Assembly (NCBI GenBank): GCA_022376515.1
Contig: WTXI01000001.1
Span: 248,001-312,000 of the forward strand
Source of the DNA: Lactifluus volemus
Lineage: Eukaryota > Basidiomycota > Agaricomycetes > Russulales > Russulaceae
Reading direction: 5' to 3'
Length of the DNA: 64,000 bases
Position 1 is the first letter of the stretch. Every line of letters starts with the position of its first letter. A program made the position numbers and the translations under genes. The notes beneath the pieces were generated by a model. The model did not search any database and had not been told where the DNA came from. It saw only the letters and a list, made by a program, of their open reading frames with translations. This document shows positions 10,643 to 23,799 of the stretch, in pieces.

Positions 10643-12694
10643 ATGGGCAAGCACGCCCGTAAACGTCAGCGCAAGGATGGGCCAAAAAGTGAATCGGTCG
10701 TGCCTCTAGGTACAGAGGTGCTGTTGGATGATGATGATGTCAACAAGGACGACGAAGAACGAAGGCTCGAAAGTCTACTCTTCGGCAAGCCGTTCGTTAA
10801 AGAGCGACGGAGCCATGTCGCGGCTGTCGACAGTCCAGGAGAGGATGAGGAAAGTGTCGACGTGACCGCAGCAGAACTGGAGGGAATGCTCGATTCCGAT
10901 GTGAGTTTTGCCCGTTGGTACTGTTTGATCGCTTTGCTTGACTCCTCTCTTTTTTTAGCTTTTTTTTGTCGACGATGGCCCATCAAAGGGTACACATCTG
11001 TCAGGAAATGAAATTGACGTTAGTCCACTAGAAGAACACCCCGATGCTTCTACTAGCGGAGACGAGGAGCAGAGCGAAGCCTCACCTGACTCTGACGGAC
11101 ACGAACCTGAAGCCCTTCGCGCCTCCTCCCCCTCCGTACCTCACCTCCCAAAAAGCCGCAAGGCTCCTGCATGGACAGATCCAGACGATGCCTCCCTCGA
11201 GGTTTCACTTGCATCCTCTGCACGCTTGCGCAAACTACGTGACGCGCCGGATGAAGATACGATTGGCGGGCGCGAGTATGAACGGCGTCTGCGGCGACAA
11301 TACGTGAAGATGAACCCTACACCAGAGTGGGCTACGGCCGCACGGAGAAAACGACGACGGACGGAAGGTGATTCTGACGCCGATGCCGATGTGCTAACAA
11401 CAACACCAAGCTTGGACACGCTCGTCACATCGTCAGGCGGAATCTTGGACCGCAAAGTACGGACACGTCTGGACCCGGGCGTATTGGCTATAGAGCGGCT
11501 TCGCGATGCCAACCAGGCTGCGCAGACCGAGGGTGAGGTCACCGCTTTGCAATTTCACCCATCCCCGCAAGTGTCCATGCTTCTTGTTGCTGGCTCTGAC
11601 CGTAGGATACGATTATTTAATGTCCGTGTTTTTTGTTTCACCTCCTTCGTTCAAATCCAATCCGCCCTAACACCCAAAAAAAAAAACCGTATAACAGGTT
11701 GACGGACACACAAATCCGCATCTGCAAACACTTCACATCCCCGCTTTGCCCATCACCAATGCGCAGTTCCATCCTTCCGGTTCGTCTATCCTTCTCACCG
11801 GCCACCGCCCTTTTTATTACACGTATGATTTGCAATCTGGGACGACAACGCGTTCACCGCGTGGGTTGTGGAGCACAACTTTTGCAAATGGGGACAAGGA
11901 AAACGTGGACCTCAGCATGAATGTGTGTGCGTTCAACGCTAGCGGAAATTTGCTAGCCGTTGCTGGGCGCCGTGGGTATGTGCATCTCGTCGACTGGCGT
12001 ACCGGCGCTGGCCAGGTTGTCGGGAGTGTCAAGGCAAATACCGGCGTGAGAACGCTTTCGTGGTTGCCAAATGGGACCGAGCTTATGACGCTCGGCGAGG
12101 ACGCAGAGGCATACATCTGGGACATCCGAACCCGCAGGTGCATGCACCGGTGGAAAGACGATGGTGGATTCGGAAGCCGGGTGCTTGCGGGCGATCGCTC
12201 AGGAAGTTATCTTGCCGTTGGGTGAGTGGCTTTTGCAAGGACGGGAGGTTACCCATCAGTTGCCGAGACGTTGTTTTCTAGGTCAAAATCGGGGATCGTC
12301 AACGTGTATGGCACAGGGGCATCCTCATGGAGGAAAAGCGACCGGCCTAAACCCTTGAAGGCGATAGGCAACCTCACGACCCCCATATCGGTGGTGCGAT
12401 TCAACCATGACTCCCAGTTGCTCGCCATCGCAAGCAACATACAAAAGGACAAGATGCGTTTGGTAAGGCTTGGACGGCGCCGCTCGGAACGCTTGTATTG
12501 TAGGCTTACGGCGTCATCTCCAGATACACTTACCATCTCTTACTGCGTTCTCGAACTGGCCCACGTCAAGCACACCACTGGGACATGTCACAAGCGTTGA
12601 CTTCTCGGCAGGCAGCGAATATGTTGCTCTTGGTAACACTCGTGGCCGTGTTCTGTTATATCACCTCAGATATTATGATGCACATGGAGGCTAA
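10643..12694 (+). CDS. UTP18: U3 snoRNA-associated protein Utp18
   Basis: WD40 component of the small-subunit processome (UTP-B) that acts with U3 snoRNA in 18S pre-rRNA processing in the nucleolus. It starts MGKHARKRQRKDG, a basic N-terminus, followed by acidic segments (LLDDDDVNKDDEERRLESL). The Utp18 linker signature is present: APAWTDPDDASLEVSL, then RLRKLRD and EYERRLRRQYVKMNP. WD blades follow, e.g. EGEVTALQFHPSPQ, ITNAQFHPSGSSILLTG and EDAEAYIWDIRTRRC. The C-terminal HLPSLTAFSNWPTSSTPLGH is typical of the family. The frame is restored across several short GT-AG introns, for example after LDSD near 10900, after IRLFN near 11623 and after KDKMRL near 12460. It ends TAA at 12692-12694, convergent with SPO22, whose stop codon is 170 bp away. 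Confidence 0.93.
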
Positions 12695-12863
12695 TAATGG
12701 TCCACAATGGTATATTACGTCCATTTCATACACGTGTCCGAGAGGTGCATAGTGGAGCAGGAACAGCAGAGACAAGCCGAGAATCACGGTGCAGGCAAGC
12801 ATTAGACAACAGACACACAGCTCGAGCCGTACCTGGGCATATGACATGTGACCAAGAAAAAGA

Positions 12864-15800
12864 TCACGAACCGTAACGAGTCATGAGATGAGTATATGTC
12901 TCACTGATCTTGTTCGAGATGAGAATGAGGGTGGAAGGCAAAAGCGGGTGACGTACTTTCTTCGCTCTCAGCGCGCCGTCCGGAACATACCCACATATCC
13001 GACTGCTGGCTTCGAACCATCGCCTGGCATCATCCAACAAGCATACGCTTGGGAAATAGAGATGAATGGAGTTAGGCGCGTGCAACATGTTCAAGCAAAG
13101 CCGTACTGAAGGCACTCAATCCCCGTATTATATGAAGACGTGAGAAGCCAATAACGCTCGTCCATCGGATATATCTTTTTGCCGGGTAAGCAACAGAACA
13201 ATAAGTACTTGGCCGAGGGCTTGGGAGGTGAGGGGGGGGGGGCGAGTTGTCTTCACCTCATCGACATTGTTGTCAGCGCTTCCATGCTCCTCCAGTACGA
13301 CTATGGCTTGCTCAATGTACCAATAGCTTTCAAACGGTCAGGAGCCGTATTCCGAGCGAGTAGCATGGTACAGATTGCACGCAACCATCGGGCAAATTTC
13401 TCGACAGACAATGCATTGCGGTCGAGGCTGGCGTGAAGTATCGCCTGCAATTGTCACGAGGTGTATGAGTGGGGGAAGGAGAACAAGAGAGGGGTGTTCG
13501 GCTATACCTCTAATGCGACGAAAAGAACTGCACTTCAGGTCAGGTGAGATAGTCAATACGGTACCTGATCTATATCCGCACCATCCAATGGGCACTCCTG
13601 AGCAGACCACTAGATTGCGCGTAATCTGGCGGGTTTACTCTGCTCCGGTTCAAGTAACACTTACGAGCATATCGGCAATCGACTCAAACGTGTCGCAGAG
13701 CGGAGCTTGACATTGTGCGACCTTCTTACCGATTCATTGGAAACGAGTCAAAGAAGCTCAGATAGCGCAGGAAGGAAAAACGTACTTGAATGACTTTAGG
13801 TATCACTTGCCATTCTTTCATCCGACATGCGAGTTCAGTCTCGAATATTAACAGCACACCGAGGCACTGAGTGACACGAGGAATGTTACTGGAGCTTATG
13901 ACACCTTTCTCCACGGTCTTGCGCAAGCGTTCTCCGCAGCTCTGAATTTCGTGAGCGGTGAACTCAAGCTGAGTTGAAAAGATAAATTAAAGAGGTCTTG
14001 AGGAGATAAGGGGGAATGTCCCACCTTATCAGAATTGACCGTTTGAGGTTCTAGTTTGCGCAAAGCAAATACTGCCAAGCGGCGTCAGTTGGGCGGACGA
14101 ACACGGGAAGTTGGAATTGGAACAAACCCCTGGCCGAGGTGGCGGCAAAAGAAGAAAAAACAATACACAAATACATCTCCTCATCCACTTCGAGCGCCGT
14201 TTCTAAGTAAGTCTCCAATAGCTAGGGCCCCCGTTCGCTTGGAATACAACGTTACCAGGTGAATGGGACGAACCATACCTCGCGTGACATGTCAAAAAGA
14301 GGAGACACTTTTTCTTCTGCATTATCCCAGTCGGCACAGCCCTGTGTGGCGCAATTGTACGCGGTACGCCACAGCCAGGAAACATCCTTGATTATGAGTG
14401 ACACACGCTTCTCTTTGCAAGCAGCATCAACCAAAGCTATCGCTCAATCAAGCCTAAGCCCAATGGAGCTCACGAAACCGTTAACTGAAAGGACCTACCT
14501 GTAGCGAAGTGCTGGGTCAACGCATCAATGAGAGCATCCCTAAGTTCCGTGCGCCGCTTATGAGGAACGCACGTATACCAAATGGTCCGGCCCCACTTAC
14601 TTTCCCCCAGCATTCGCGGGATCGGCTATGAGGCGAAGAACGAGTCTGATCATGCACCGAACCAAGGTAATGGGCTCCACGGTCATTTCGGTTGTCTTTC
14701 GGGCTCTCACGAGGTCTAAGAGCTCTTGTAGAACGGAAAGCAGCACGTTCTTCAAATCAGATTCGTGTGCCAACCGGGTGGCCATGAGCAACATTCGCTG
14801 GTCGAAGCAGGAACCATGAACCATAGCCCTGACCGCCCGAATAGCTAAGGGTGGAAAAAGTATCGTGATGAGGCGGCGACAACGTGATTATCGGTAAAAT
14901 CAGTGATTCCATACCGTCATTTTCCCATCCTTTGGCGCGAGTCAGTATAAATTTGGCTGTGCCATTACACATGGCTCGATAAGTATCCCTTACCTTGTTT
15001 GACCGCAACCAAAAAAGTCAAATAGTGTGTCGCAGCTTCCTCTCCGGGGCACTGGCGAATTATGGCTGATGCTTGCGCGTATTCCTCCTGTTCGATGTGA
15101 CTGATAGCTGCTTTCCGGAAACATTTGCTCGCACAGGTATCAGCGACGCTCGAAAATGCTCTGCGGGTTCCGAGTAGAAACCATTCAACTGCTTCCGAAT
15201 ACCGCTTGAGAGAGCGCTTTCGCTCTCCATACTGATAGAACAACTACGGACAACAACCCCCGTCATTGTATACCAGGTTGAAAAAACAACAGACGCACCA
15301 TGAGACATGCGGTGGCGCCAATTCTGGGCAACTCGAATTCGGCAGATTCCAGCACTAGAACTCTAATGGCATCAATATGCGCCCGTGGAAAAAACGTCTA
15401 CATACGAGAACAGGTTTCCCTAAGATCACGCATTGCCTTGTCATGATCCGCGTCCCTGGAACAGTGAAATATTATAGCCAAAAGAAGACGCTCTATAAAT
15501 GGCAACCCCGAGCCATTAACAACCGCCAGGCCAGTTCGAATGCACATTTGAATGATTTTGACAACGAGCCTTTCGGGGGTCCAAAAGTGATGGTAACAAC
15601 CAATCAAGTGACACTCACTGATGATGCGGCAACGTCCTCAACTCAAGCAAGACGCTGGGTAGTGTATGAGGGCGGTTAGTGAATACCTTAAAAGGTCCAA
15701 AGATAGATGGAGGTGCACTTGGTGACGTTGTCTTCTGTGAATTCCATATTATCAATGATAGACCTGAAGGCTGAGCGTTCCGTGATCAGTAATGGATTGA

Positions 15801-17660
15801 ACAGATTGCCATGCAACACTATCCCTTGTTTGAGGGCTCACTTTCGAAAAGGGTGTCTTCGGGGGCGTTGCGCCGTTTAAGGACCGCCAATTTCCACCAC
15901 AACATTTCTTGATGTGCTACGTCCCTTTGCTAAAGCAGCGTTTGGACCAACAACAGCGCGCGGCTGATGGATGCTTACGTTATCCGCAGGCGTCGAATCA
16001 AGTAACTCATTCAGGGCCGTTTCAGCGCGTGCCAGATTCTCCGAATTTAGACTGGATGAAAGGACGTAGGCCCTGGCTAGAAACGGGAGGATCAACAATC
16101 GTTCGATGAGGAACACAGGTACAAACAACTAGACGAACCTAAATTTTTCAGTATACTTCGCTGAGGGCGTAACGTCCTGTGTCAGCCACAGATATCCTAG
16201 AAGGGCGAGCTCCACCTTCAATTCAGCAGCCCGGCAGTAAGCGTGTCGTCGAGGGGCTCGGCCAGGGTGAATGCCCTTTGCAACCAGTTCACGCCCTCCT
16301 CGGCTCTCGCGTCAATATTCTTTTCATTCTCTCGGGTGCTACCGGTCAGAAACGACCTTCCGATCTCGAGAATTTTTGATGCTAGCAGCTCACGCTGATG
16401 ACAGAAGGGCGAGACTTCAGGTCGACGGACATGAGGTGAAAATTGGGGAAGCGCATACGTCACGCGCGGATAAATGAGCCAGGTGTTCAGCGTTGCTTTC
16501 TGAGACGATCATATGGGCGCGGGACACACCGGCACCAACACGACTTGCAACCTACCGGTGATGTTCCGGAGCATATATTGGGCGACGCTGTCGTTGCCTT
16601 CCTTCCAGGCCTGGAATTATGACTCAGCACCCGGAATCGGTGCGTTTTTGTGGGGCATCGGGCTTACTGCTTCCATTCTACTGCAGTGATAGACCACGGT
16701 TGCCTGCGCTATAGATTGGCGATGGATGTTTTGGGGGTCGTCTACACTTCGGAGATTTTCCTCAAACTGGAACAACGAAACGAAAAGCACGCCAGATGGG
16801 CGACTAGCAAATTCTCGACGCCCCCATTACAAGACGTACCTTGGCAGCTGATGTCAAAACGTTGGAAGCCAAATCGCATTTTCCCAAATCTGAAAATAAA
16901 ACGTATCAAGGAAATGATGAGGGGTCACAAGTGGTGATATCGACTGTAGGGATTGGTTCCTGGGAAAGAGAAACACTTTTACCTGCCAAGGTAGCGCCGG
17001 TCTTGCTTGCTAATTGTAACATGTGGACGAGACCTTAGACGGACAGCAGGCCGTTCAATGCCCTCAGAGCGCAAACAGGACGAAAAAGGAAGGCTAACAG
17101 TCCAGATCAAGGTTTTCGGGCAAACCTGCTTCGATAAGACGGAAGCCGGCGAGTCGTACTGGGAGGGAGCGTACATAAAGGGACATGACGGCAGGATAAG
17201 ACCAGTTATTGGACACGTACAGGCTGCGACTACGGCAGGTATCTGGTCACCCGCCAGGAGACGTATGGAGCTCGAATGGTTCCATAAATAAGTTCCTATT
17301 TAGGGCGTATGTGGCAAGGAAGCCAAGGACAGCGGGACAAATGGACAAACCCTCCCGATCGAGGACATCGGCCTGAGAGTGGTCTAGCAAGGACTGTCTA
17401 GAATTAGAACGTAGAAGGTGGAGACGCTCGGACAAAGTAGCGAGTTGGTAAAGCTCAGTGACGAGAGTTGTTGTCGCAAGAGCGCTTTGCTCATCCGCGT
17501 GGTGATTAAGTTTAGTTTTGACTCTAAGGATGAGATCTTTTACCGAGTTGGTCTTTGTTGTTCGTGTGACAGACGCTCAATATAAATGTGAATAGTCACC
17601 TTGAATGGAGTCAAAATTGGGTGAATCTGATGTCCGTTCTTTCCTCTTGAGAGCGGACAT
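12864..17660 (-). CDS. SPO22: Meiosis protein Spo22/Zip4-like (TPR)
   Basis: Large intron-rich gene for a tetratricopeptide-type meiotic protein. Zip4/Spo22 is part of the ZMM group that promotes crossovers and synaptonemal complex assembly (TEX11 in mammals). Helical-repeat pieces appear in order: ELYQLATLSERLHLLRSN (17.4 kb), EEGVNWLQRAFTLAEPLDD (16.3 kb), SENLARAETALNELLDSTP (16.0 kb), RYSEAVEWFLLGTRRAFSS (15.2 kb), GEEAATHYLTFLVAVKQGK (15.0 kb), SLDRNALSVEKFARWLRAI (13.4 kb), DDARRWFEASSRICGYVPD (13.0 kb), and the end ETYTHLMTRYGS. The EEAATHYL-FLVA-KQG block is the strongest family clue. The proposed start ATG (17660-17658, MSALKRKERTSDSPNFDSIQ) needs one intron to reach VKTKLNHHAD. Not all exon borders were fixed. 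Its divergent neighbour starts 225 bp away. Confidence 0.82.
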
Positions 17661-17885
17661 TGTGAGGAGAGAAATATAAAAAAAAAAAGAATTTGAGGCT
17701 GTGTTTGTGGTAACCCATGAGCGGTGTTTGAATTACCTCAGATGTCACATAATCGCGTCACACTCCGAGACGCCGAAAAAGCGAACGACCGCAGAGACCG
17801 TATAGACCCGCGGAGCGAAGGTCCGATACCTCTTCCGGTCTATTCAGCTCGGGGCTGTAGTTGAGCTGATACTTCAGACCTCGCT

Positions 17886-18439
17886 ATGTCTGATTCTGAA
17901 CATTCTCTCCCCATCGATGCCGTTGCTCGGGCTAACGGCGTACGTCTCATCTTTTACCTTCTTCACCGCTACCCCCATTTCTCAATCCTTCCTTTAGAAT
18001 GCTCGGCGTGACGGTGCATTCGCAGGCCTCACCGCAGGTCTCCTTGGAGGTCCGCTATCCGCTCTTCCCCTTCATTTCACCTCGGCCGACTCAACACCAC
18101 TCCGCGCTTAGCTATCATAGGCAACAGACTACTAGGCTTCAGTAAATACAAGACATTGGTTGCTGGAACCCGTAAGTTGAGCCCCAACCACTACACACAA
18201 AGTGTGATAACCGCGGTGCCCCTCCTGTTTTTGTTTTTGTATCCTTTCAAACTTCCCGGTTCTGACGTGACCGCTACCCTTTTCTGCCATCAGTAACTGG
18301 AATGCTCTCCGGCTATCAGTTTACTCAAGGTTTTGCCGCAGCGAATATGTCACGCTTGCGCGCCGAAGTTGCGATAGCACAGGAAGCGAATCGTAAAACA
18401 GCGGTCTTGGAAGGGGAGCACACGACGCAGGTGCTCTGA
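17886..18439 (+). CDS. Small conserved-looking membrane protein, function unknown
   Basis: Four exons, 17886-17939, 17998-18049, 18121-18171 and 18294-18439, join in frame to 101 codons (100 residues). The middle is rich in Gly, Ala and Leu (GAFAGLTAGLLGG, LVAGTLTGMLSGYQF), which suggests two short glycine-zipper membrane helices. They are separated by a basic loop (NRLLGFSKYKT). The C-terminal end (MSRLRAEVAIAQEANRK) is amphipathic and could be a coiled coil. Clean splice sites with consistent phases argue that the gene is real. The layout resembles small mitochondrial inner-membrane assembly proteins, but I recognise no family. It diverges from SPO22. Confidence 0.7.
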
Positions 18440-19448
18440 CCTGTGGCGCTCGCGGGGACTAATTTACCCATCTCGGACTTGTCGGTGGCCTTGATGGTCA
18501 GCTCTTTCAAAGGGAAACGTATATCAAACGAGCTCCGTATCCAATGGGATCATCAATGATCAATGGGCCCTCTTGTCATAAATCTATCTGATTGTCTCGT
18601 TTCAGGGCCGCACTGTTGCAGCCTGTTATGTCAAACCTAAGAAGGGGTTCCACCCACCCCTCACAGCATGGTCTCGGGCAGTTTGGGGGGTATGAATCGC
18701 ATCGCTGGCGGCTACGACGACAAGATCACGCGCTACGGCTAGAACGGATACGACCGCTTCAAACCTTGCCTGTTCCTGCACAACTACTAGCCGAATCTGG
18801 CGTCCGTGACTCGGATCGTTACGTCCTTCACTGCCTTGACCAGTGGCGTGTGACGGCCGTTCTCTGGCCCGCGTGCTTTTTAAACCCCGGTGGTCCCGAT
18901 TAGCGAGGCCCAGAACAGAAGAACGAGAGAGTGGGAAACAGCCTTTCGAATAGGAGTCGTTCAAGTCCGCTGGCACTCCTTAGCAAGCATCAATTTGTTC
19001 TGTTCGAAAGAAGAGTACGGTATCACCCTCCCGCGGGACCGGCCAATCGCCGCCTGTATCAGATCGGTGGCACCAAGAGAACTAGTTGAGAGTCCCTTGC
19101 TCCCTGTGCCGTTAGTGTGATGAGTTATCATAGTTAGTGAGCGTTATGGTTATGGAGACCCGTCCTGTACCGTACCGTATGTTAACGAAACATTCCATTA
19201 CACGGCTTTGCACGGGCCCCGTCAGGTTCCCGCTGTGTGGTACTGTAGTACTGTACTGTACAAGGTTCTTCAAGGTTCCACGCGAGACAAATAATGACTA
19301 GTGTGTGACGTGGTTGCCCCAGATTTGACAGATTTCGTAGAATTCGGTCCTTTTACCCCATACAGCAACACATGAAATATCCCGATCCCGGCGTGCCAGT
19401 GGCTGGAGGGGCTTCCCTCTCCCCCTACCTCAAACTAACACAAAGATC

Positions 19449-19487
19449 GAAAAGGCATGTGAGCGCGCCGAGCTCACATGCCTTTTC
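19449..19487. repeat. Perfect 16-bp inverted repeat, 7-nt spacer
   Basis: The arm GAAAAGGCATGTGAGC (19449-19464) is matched exactly by its reverse complement at 19472-19487, with spacer GCGCCGA. There is no mismatch, so a stable stem can form in RNA or cruciform DNA. No flanking coding sequence explains it. Confidence 0.8.
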
Positions 19488-19813
19488 TCCAAAGCTAAAA
19501 TCCCTGAAGGGTACGGAACAAGCAAAGTTTCAGTGCCATTCCCGAAACCCAAATTCAGGCTTTCCCCCATAGTTGACGAAGAGGAGTTTGTCCTCAATAT
19601 AACTTTTTTTTTTTTTGGGCTCTAAAATTTACCTCACCCCCCCTACGACATGATAACATAAACATCTAACTTGACACGATAAAAAAAAACTTTAGTGCCC
19701 AAAAAAAAAACCACAAGAGATCCGAGTCCGCTTCCAGACTCGGGCTCATCGCATTGGAGCTCATTGCGCCCCCCGCCCATTCGAGTCGATCTTCTGTCTC
19801 AACAATTCCCCCT

Positions 19814-19884
19814 GGCTTCGGCGGTGTGATAGTGGTCAGCTGGGTAGCAGTAAATTTTCGATTTCGATTCGGAATTGGTAGGGT
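19814..19884 (+). repeat. Dispersed repeat, copy 1 (about 70 bp)
   Basis: It shares GGCTTCGG-GGTGTG, GTCAGCTGG-TAGCAGTAAATTT, CGATTCGGAATT and GTAGGG, in the same order, with 38566-38634. The two copies align over about 70 bp with a few substitutions and small indels. Both lie in regions without recognised genes. Confidence 0.75.
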
Positions 19885-21740
19885 GTGTGGATATTTTAAA
19901 CCTTTTTGTTGGAGCTCTTTTTTTTTTTTTGTGATGTACGTGTGCTCGTTCAAAAGTCGTCTCATCACAAAAGCGCAGTTCGATCTCGGTCCAATCTTAG
20001 CTAATCTTTCTCGGTTATTTTTTTTTTTTTGCCTTTTTTTTTTCTCTTATAAGTTAAAGGAAGGGGGGGGGAAACGAAATGGAAAGGTCTAATCGAGCTC
20101 AGATGGCCCTGCTTTGCCCCATCGCGCGGGGGTTCGGATATGGCACCGTCATAAGGCCTTATCCATTACAAATGTAACAATCGCGAGGACCGCGCGGGAG
20201 AACGTGCCGAAATACCGAATTTAATGCAATGTATCTATCGTAAGGGTAAAAAAATAATAATACAGTGCCATTTGAACGACTCCAGTTCCGCTTGCCCTGT
20301 GTGTCCGTGTCCATGCAATGAAGCGGGAACGAATGGGCACCCCCCCTTCCCAAGCTAATGAAATGCAATGCAACCCCAACGACGCTTCCATTAGGCCCGA
20401 ACCTTTTTTTTTTTTCAATCGTTCCCATACCCGTGACAGTCTCAGACACGCATCCCCACTCAATTAGTTGCCGGGCTCAAGCAAGCGCGGGATCCGACAG
20501 TCGGGAATGGACAGAACTGGGAGAGAGGGGATTGGGGGAGATTGAAAGAGCGCGGATCAGGCTCCATAACATCCGAGCTGTTGCCCCCACCCCCTTCCCT
20601 GCTGCTGCGGCGCGGGCTTGCTGGACTTGTTGTGTGGCTGACGGCAGACAAAAAAAAGGTATGACCGAAAAAGGATAAATGGAGAGGGGTGAGGGGGGGA
20701 ATTTGGCACGGTTTCCAGCGGTTACAGTCATTTACATATAACTTGGTGCCACGGTCGATACGGGAAACCACTTTGGCAATTCGGACCTGTTTACATATTT
20801 ATTTATTTTTCTCAAGGGGGTGGTGGTGGTGGGGTGCGTCTCATTGAACTCCACATAAAAAAAATGTCAAACTGGTGTGTGAAAAAGTCGCCATCCTGGC
20901 CTGGACTAGTTGGGAATTACTTAAAAGTCTAGAAGGAGGTAGTAAGGCGGTGAGGTAGAGTAAAAACTTTCACGGTTCTGGCCCTCGATGTGATGGATAG
21001 GCAAGCGGCAAAGAGAGAAGACCCGTCCGTTGGTATACAAGAGGGACAAACTAGGACAGTGCCATTTCGTTTGGGAAGGCAAAACGGAGATCTTTGTTTG
21101 CATAGCAAATTCTAGAGGGATTCGTGTGGCGTAGAAGACTTTCACCTCTGTTCTCTGCTCTCCTCCCCGCACGTATGTTGTTGAATTTCACTCAAGGAAA
21201 GGGCCGAGGATGGAAACCATTTACCGAGAAAGGGAATAACCATCGGAACTAAAGAAATCAAAATGCAGAAAGCGCTAATTCGATTGGGAAGGTCGGGGCC
21301 AGTATATTCCGCCGTCGAGCGCTCGATTTGAAATCGGTGGTGGAGATCTTCATTCATCACACTCTATTCACCGGCATCTCGGAAATTGGTCCGCTGTCCT
21401 GCCGAGGCTCTGATTACATATGATAATTGCATCATGGTTGCACGTGCATGCATGAATTGTAAACCGGAATCAAAGCCCAGGGGTTGTGTGATACAAAAGT
21501 GTTTTGAGTTGAAAAAAAAGAAAAAAAAAAGTTATGCGAGGTAAAATGGCATGCAGGGGAGGAGGAATGAATTGTCAAGTCCGAATGAGGAAAAGTAGGT
21601 TGTATGCGAGCGTGCAGCAAAGATGGATGTGTTAGGTGTACAATAAAATTAAGTGATTGCATGTAGACAAGCCAAGTGCCTATAGTTCGTAGCGTGCGCG
21701 TGGCATAAGGCAGAAGACATGACAAGAACAACAAAGTCGA

Positions 21741-23799
21741 TTAAAGGCGACGTCCGCGGCGCCAATGATATTCAGGAGAGTATGCGGGTGTAGGATAATG
21801 GTATTGTACGCCGGGGGGACCCGCGTTGGCGAAAGGTGCCAAAAGGACCGATCCATTCGTCGATTCTCGCAAGCCGGGAAGAGCCTCTGGAACTTCCGCT
21901 CCGCGCAAATAGTTCGGATCTTGAGATACGGCAGCACTTGCGGTATTACGAGTCCAAGAAACCGCCGTGTGCGACGGTAGCACCGGAGGTAATGTAACGC
22001 TGGAATGATGGGGGCTCGTCGAGGCAGATTGAATAGCATACGGCACGGGTAACGGAGGATACGGGTAATGTGACGACCCTGAAGACTCTGGAGGCTGGTG
22101 ATATCGCAACAACCCTTGCGTGATCGGCTATCTTCCGCCATAGGGGAACCTGCCAACGAAAAGAAGTAGAGGTGCTAGACCATATCAGCACAACCGCGAC
22201 ATATCACCAAATCAATCCAATATATACCTTTGGCACAGGTCTTGGTTTAGTAGGATCCAATCGATACGACGCAATCAAAGTCTGAGGCGGAACGTGCCGT
22301 GTAGACGCCGTCAGGGCGATGCCCTCGGCGGATTGGGAAGGCGCGGGTGATGAGCCTAGCGACAACTTTGAGAAGGACTGCAATGATTCGAGAGGGGAGG
22401 GTGTGTGGGTGCCGGTAGCAGAAGATTGGGGGATCTCCACCGCGAGACTGAGTGGCCTCTTTGAGGGACGTGCAAGATCGAACAGAGCAGAAGTAGGTGA
22501 GAAAGCATCGAGAGCGGATCGCTTTCCCCGTGAACGAAGTGGAGACTCGGCATCGATCACCATCTCCGGGGAGTACTTGGGGTGTGGGTTGGTAAAATAA
22601 TGGGGCGAGTCCGAACCGCGCACTAGATGAACCGGAGATGAAGAGCGCGCACGGGCGGACCATACTTTGCCCTTTGAAGGCACTGTCAAGGGTGCGACGG
22701 GTCGCACCACCGTAGCTGCTCGCGGTGTAGTTTGACGAGATCGCCTCCACTGCCGGCTACCCCTTTCCTTTGCCATTACGAGACCCTCCAAAAGACCGAC
22801 CCAGCGGACATAGGTCTCCTTATCCACGTAGAGGTTGAAATCAATGCCGGCAAGGAACTCGCGCTCCATTTTATTGATTTCGTTCAATTCGATCCCAGAC
22901 ACCTCTGACCATGTCTTGTTCGTGTACGTGTTGCTAAAAAAAAAAACGCGTCAATAACACGTCAGAGGACAATAGGGGCAACCACTGACTCGTCCACAAA
23001 TTTGTTTGCCATCATGAGTGCCGCGACGGAGACACGAAATTCGCTACCGTGATGGGCAATGGTGCCAGAGTTGCGCTCTTTGAGCCGATAGACATAGTGT
23101 AAAGATAATACAATGACGGATTGACTGAGTTGTGTCGTCTGAAGGAGCTTTTGCATGAAATGTACAAAGACAGAGGAGACCGAAAACTGGAGCCTGGCGG
23201 TTTTTGGATTGAAGGGTATAAGAGGCTGTGGAGAAGAAGTGTTGACCGGACTGAGACTGGAAGACTGGGAGAACCAAAGATAGCATATCATCTCGCAAGT
23301 GTTCTCTGCGGTGTACTGAGAAGAGCGTGGACGGGAGTCGCTAAACCAGCTCGCGACGTGTTCTTCTGGAGGTACATTGTCAGGAGGAGGCGTTGGAGGC
23401 TTTTGTCCCCAAGCTGAACTAGTTATATGAGAGCGGGGCGCGTCCAAGAGAGGGAGGCGGTTTGGTGAAAGTTGGGACGGCTGCTGTTGTGGTGGATGGA
23501 GGGTAGCAAGAGGAGGGACTAGAGAAAGAAAAAGGTGAGGGGGAAAGAGATAGGAGAGGAGAATACTTACGAGCAGTATCTCTGTGGTGGTGTTGACGCG
23601 TGATGGGTGGCAAGGTGGTCATCGTTGGATGGTGAGGTTTTGAGGACCAAGGAGGAGTGATGGTGTGTACGGGTTGCCATGAAGAAGAGTAAGAGACGGC
23701 AAAGTTGAGGACTTGAGAGGGGAGAGGAGGGAGGTTCATTGGGTGATGGCGAGAAGGTAAAGTGGAGAGAGAGGATGGAGTATGTATAATAACAGCCAT
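21741..23799 (-). CDS. Pho85-type (PCL/Pho80-like) cyclin
   Basis: Cyclin expected to activate a Pho85-family kinase in cell-cycle or nutrient signalling. Four exons. Exon 1 (from ATG at 23799) is Pro/Thr/His-rich and ends at HRDTA. The second starts PWGQKPPTPPPDN and holds the cyclin box: YTAENTCEMICYLWF, FVHFMQKLLQTTQLSQSVIV, LSLHYVYRLKERN and RVSVAALMMANKFVDD. The third begins with NTYTNKTWSEVSGIELNEIN and continues with MEREFLAGIDFNLYV and DKETYVRWVGLLEG. After the box come a long basic, Ser/Pro-rich tail and a last exon (PITQGLLRYHQPPES to RRGRRL). The Q-S-VIVLSLHY and KTWSEV-GI-L-E-N-ME-EFL blocks are typical of PCL cyclins. A second in-frame Met at 23739 could also start translation. 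Confidence 0.88.

Larger units (their letters stand above)
18440..21740. other. 3.3-kb intergenic region with simple-sequence runs
   Basis: No gene recognised. It contains long A or T tracts, repeats of the palindromic GTACTGTAC motif near 19240-19262, a perfect hairpin at 19449-19487, one copy of a dispersed repeat at 19814-19884, and a G/T-rich run near 20815-20835. The right end is probably the 3' UTR of the cyclin gene. Confidence 0.5.

Noticed and set aside
17600..17660. A 24-nt intron at the start of SPO22
   Set aside because: The same donor with a later acceptor (after CCTTAGAG) gives a 78-nt intron in frame, which fits the local intron sizes better.
18626..18976. 116-residue minus-strand frame downstream of the small membrane protein
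   Set aside because: Arg/Ser-rich composition without a domain; no supporting splice sites or homologue recognised.
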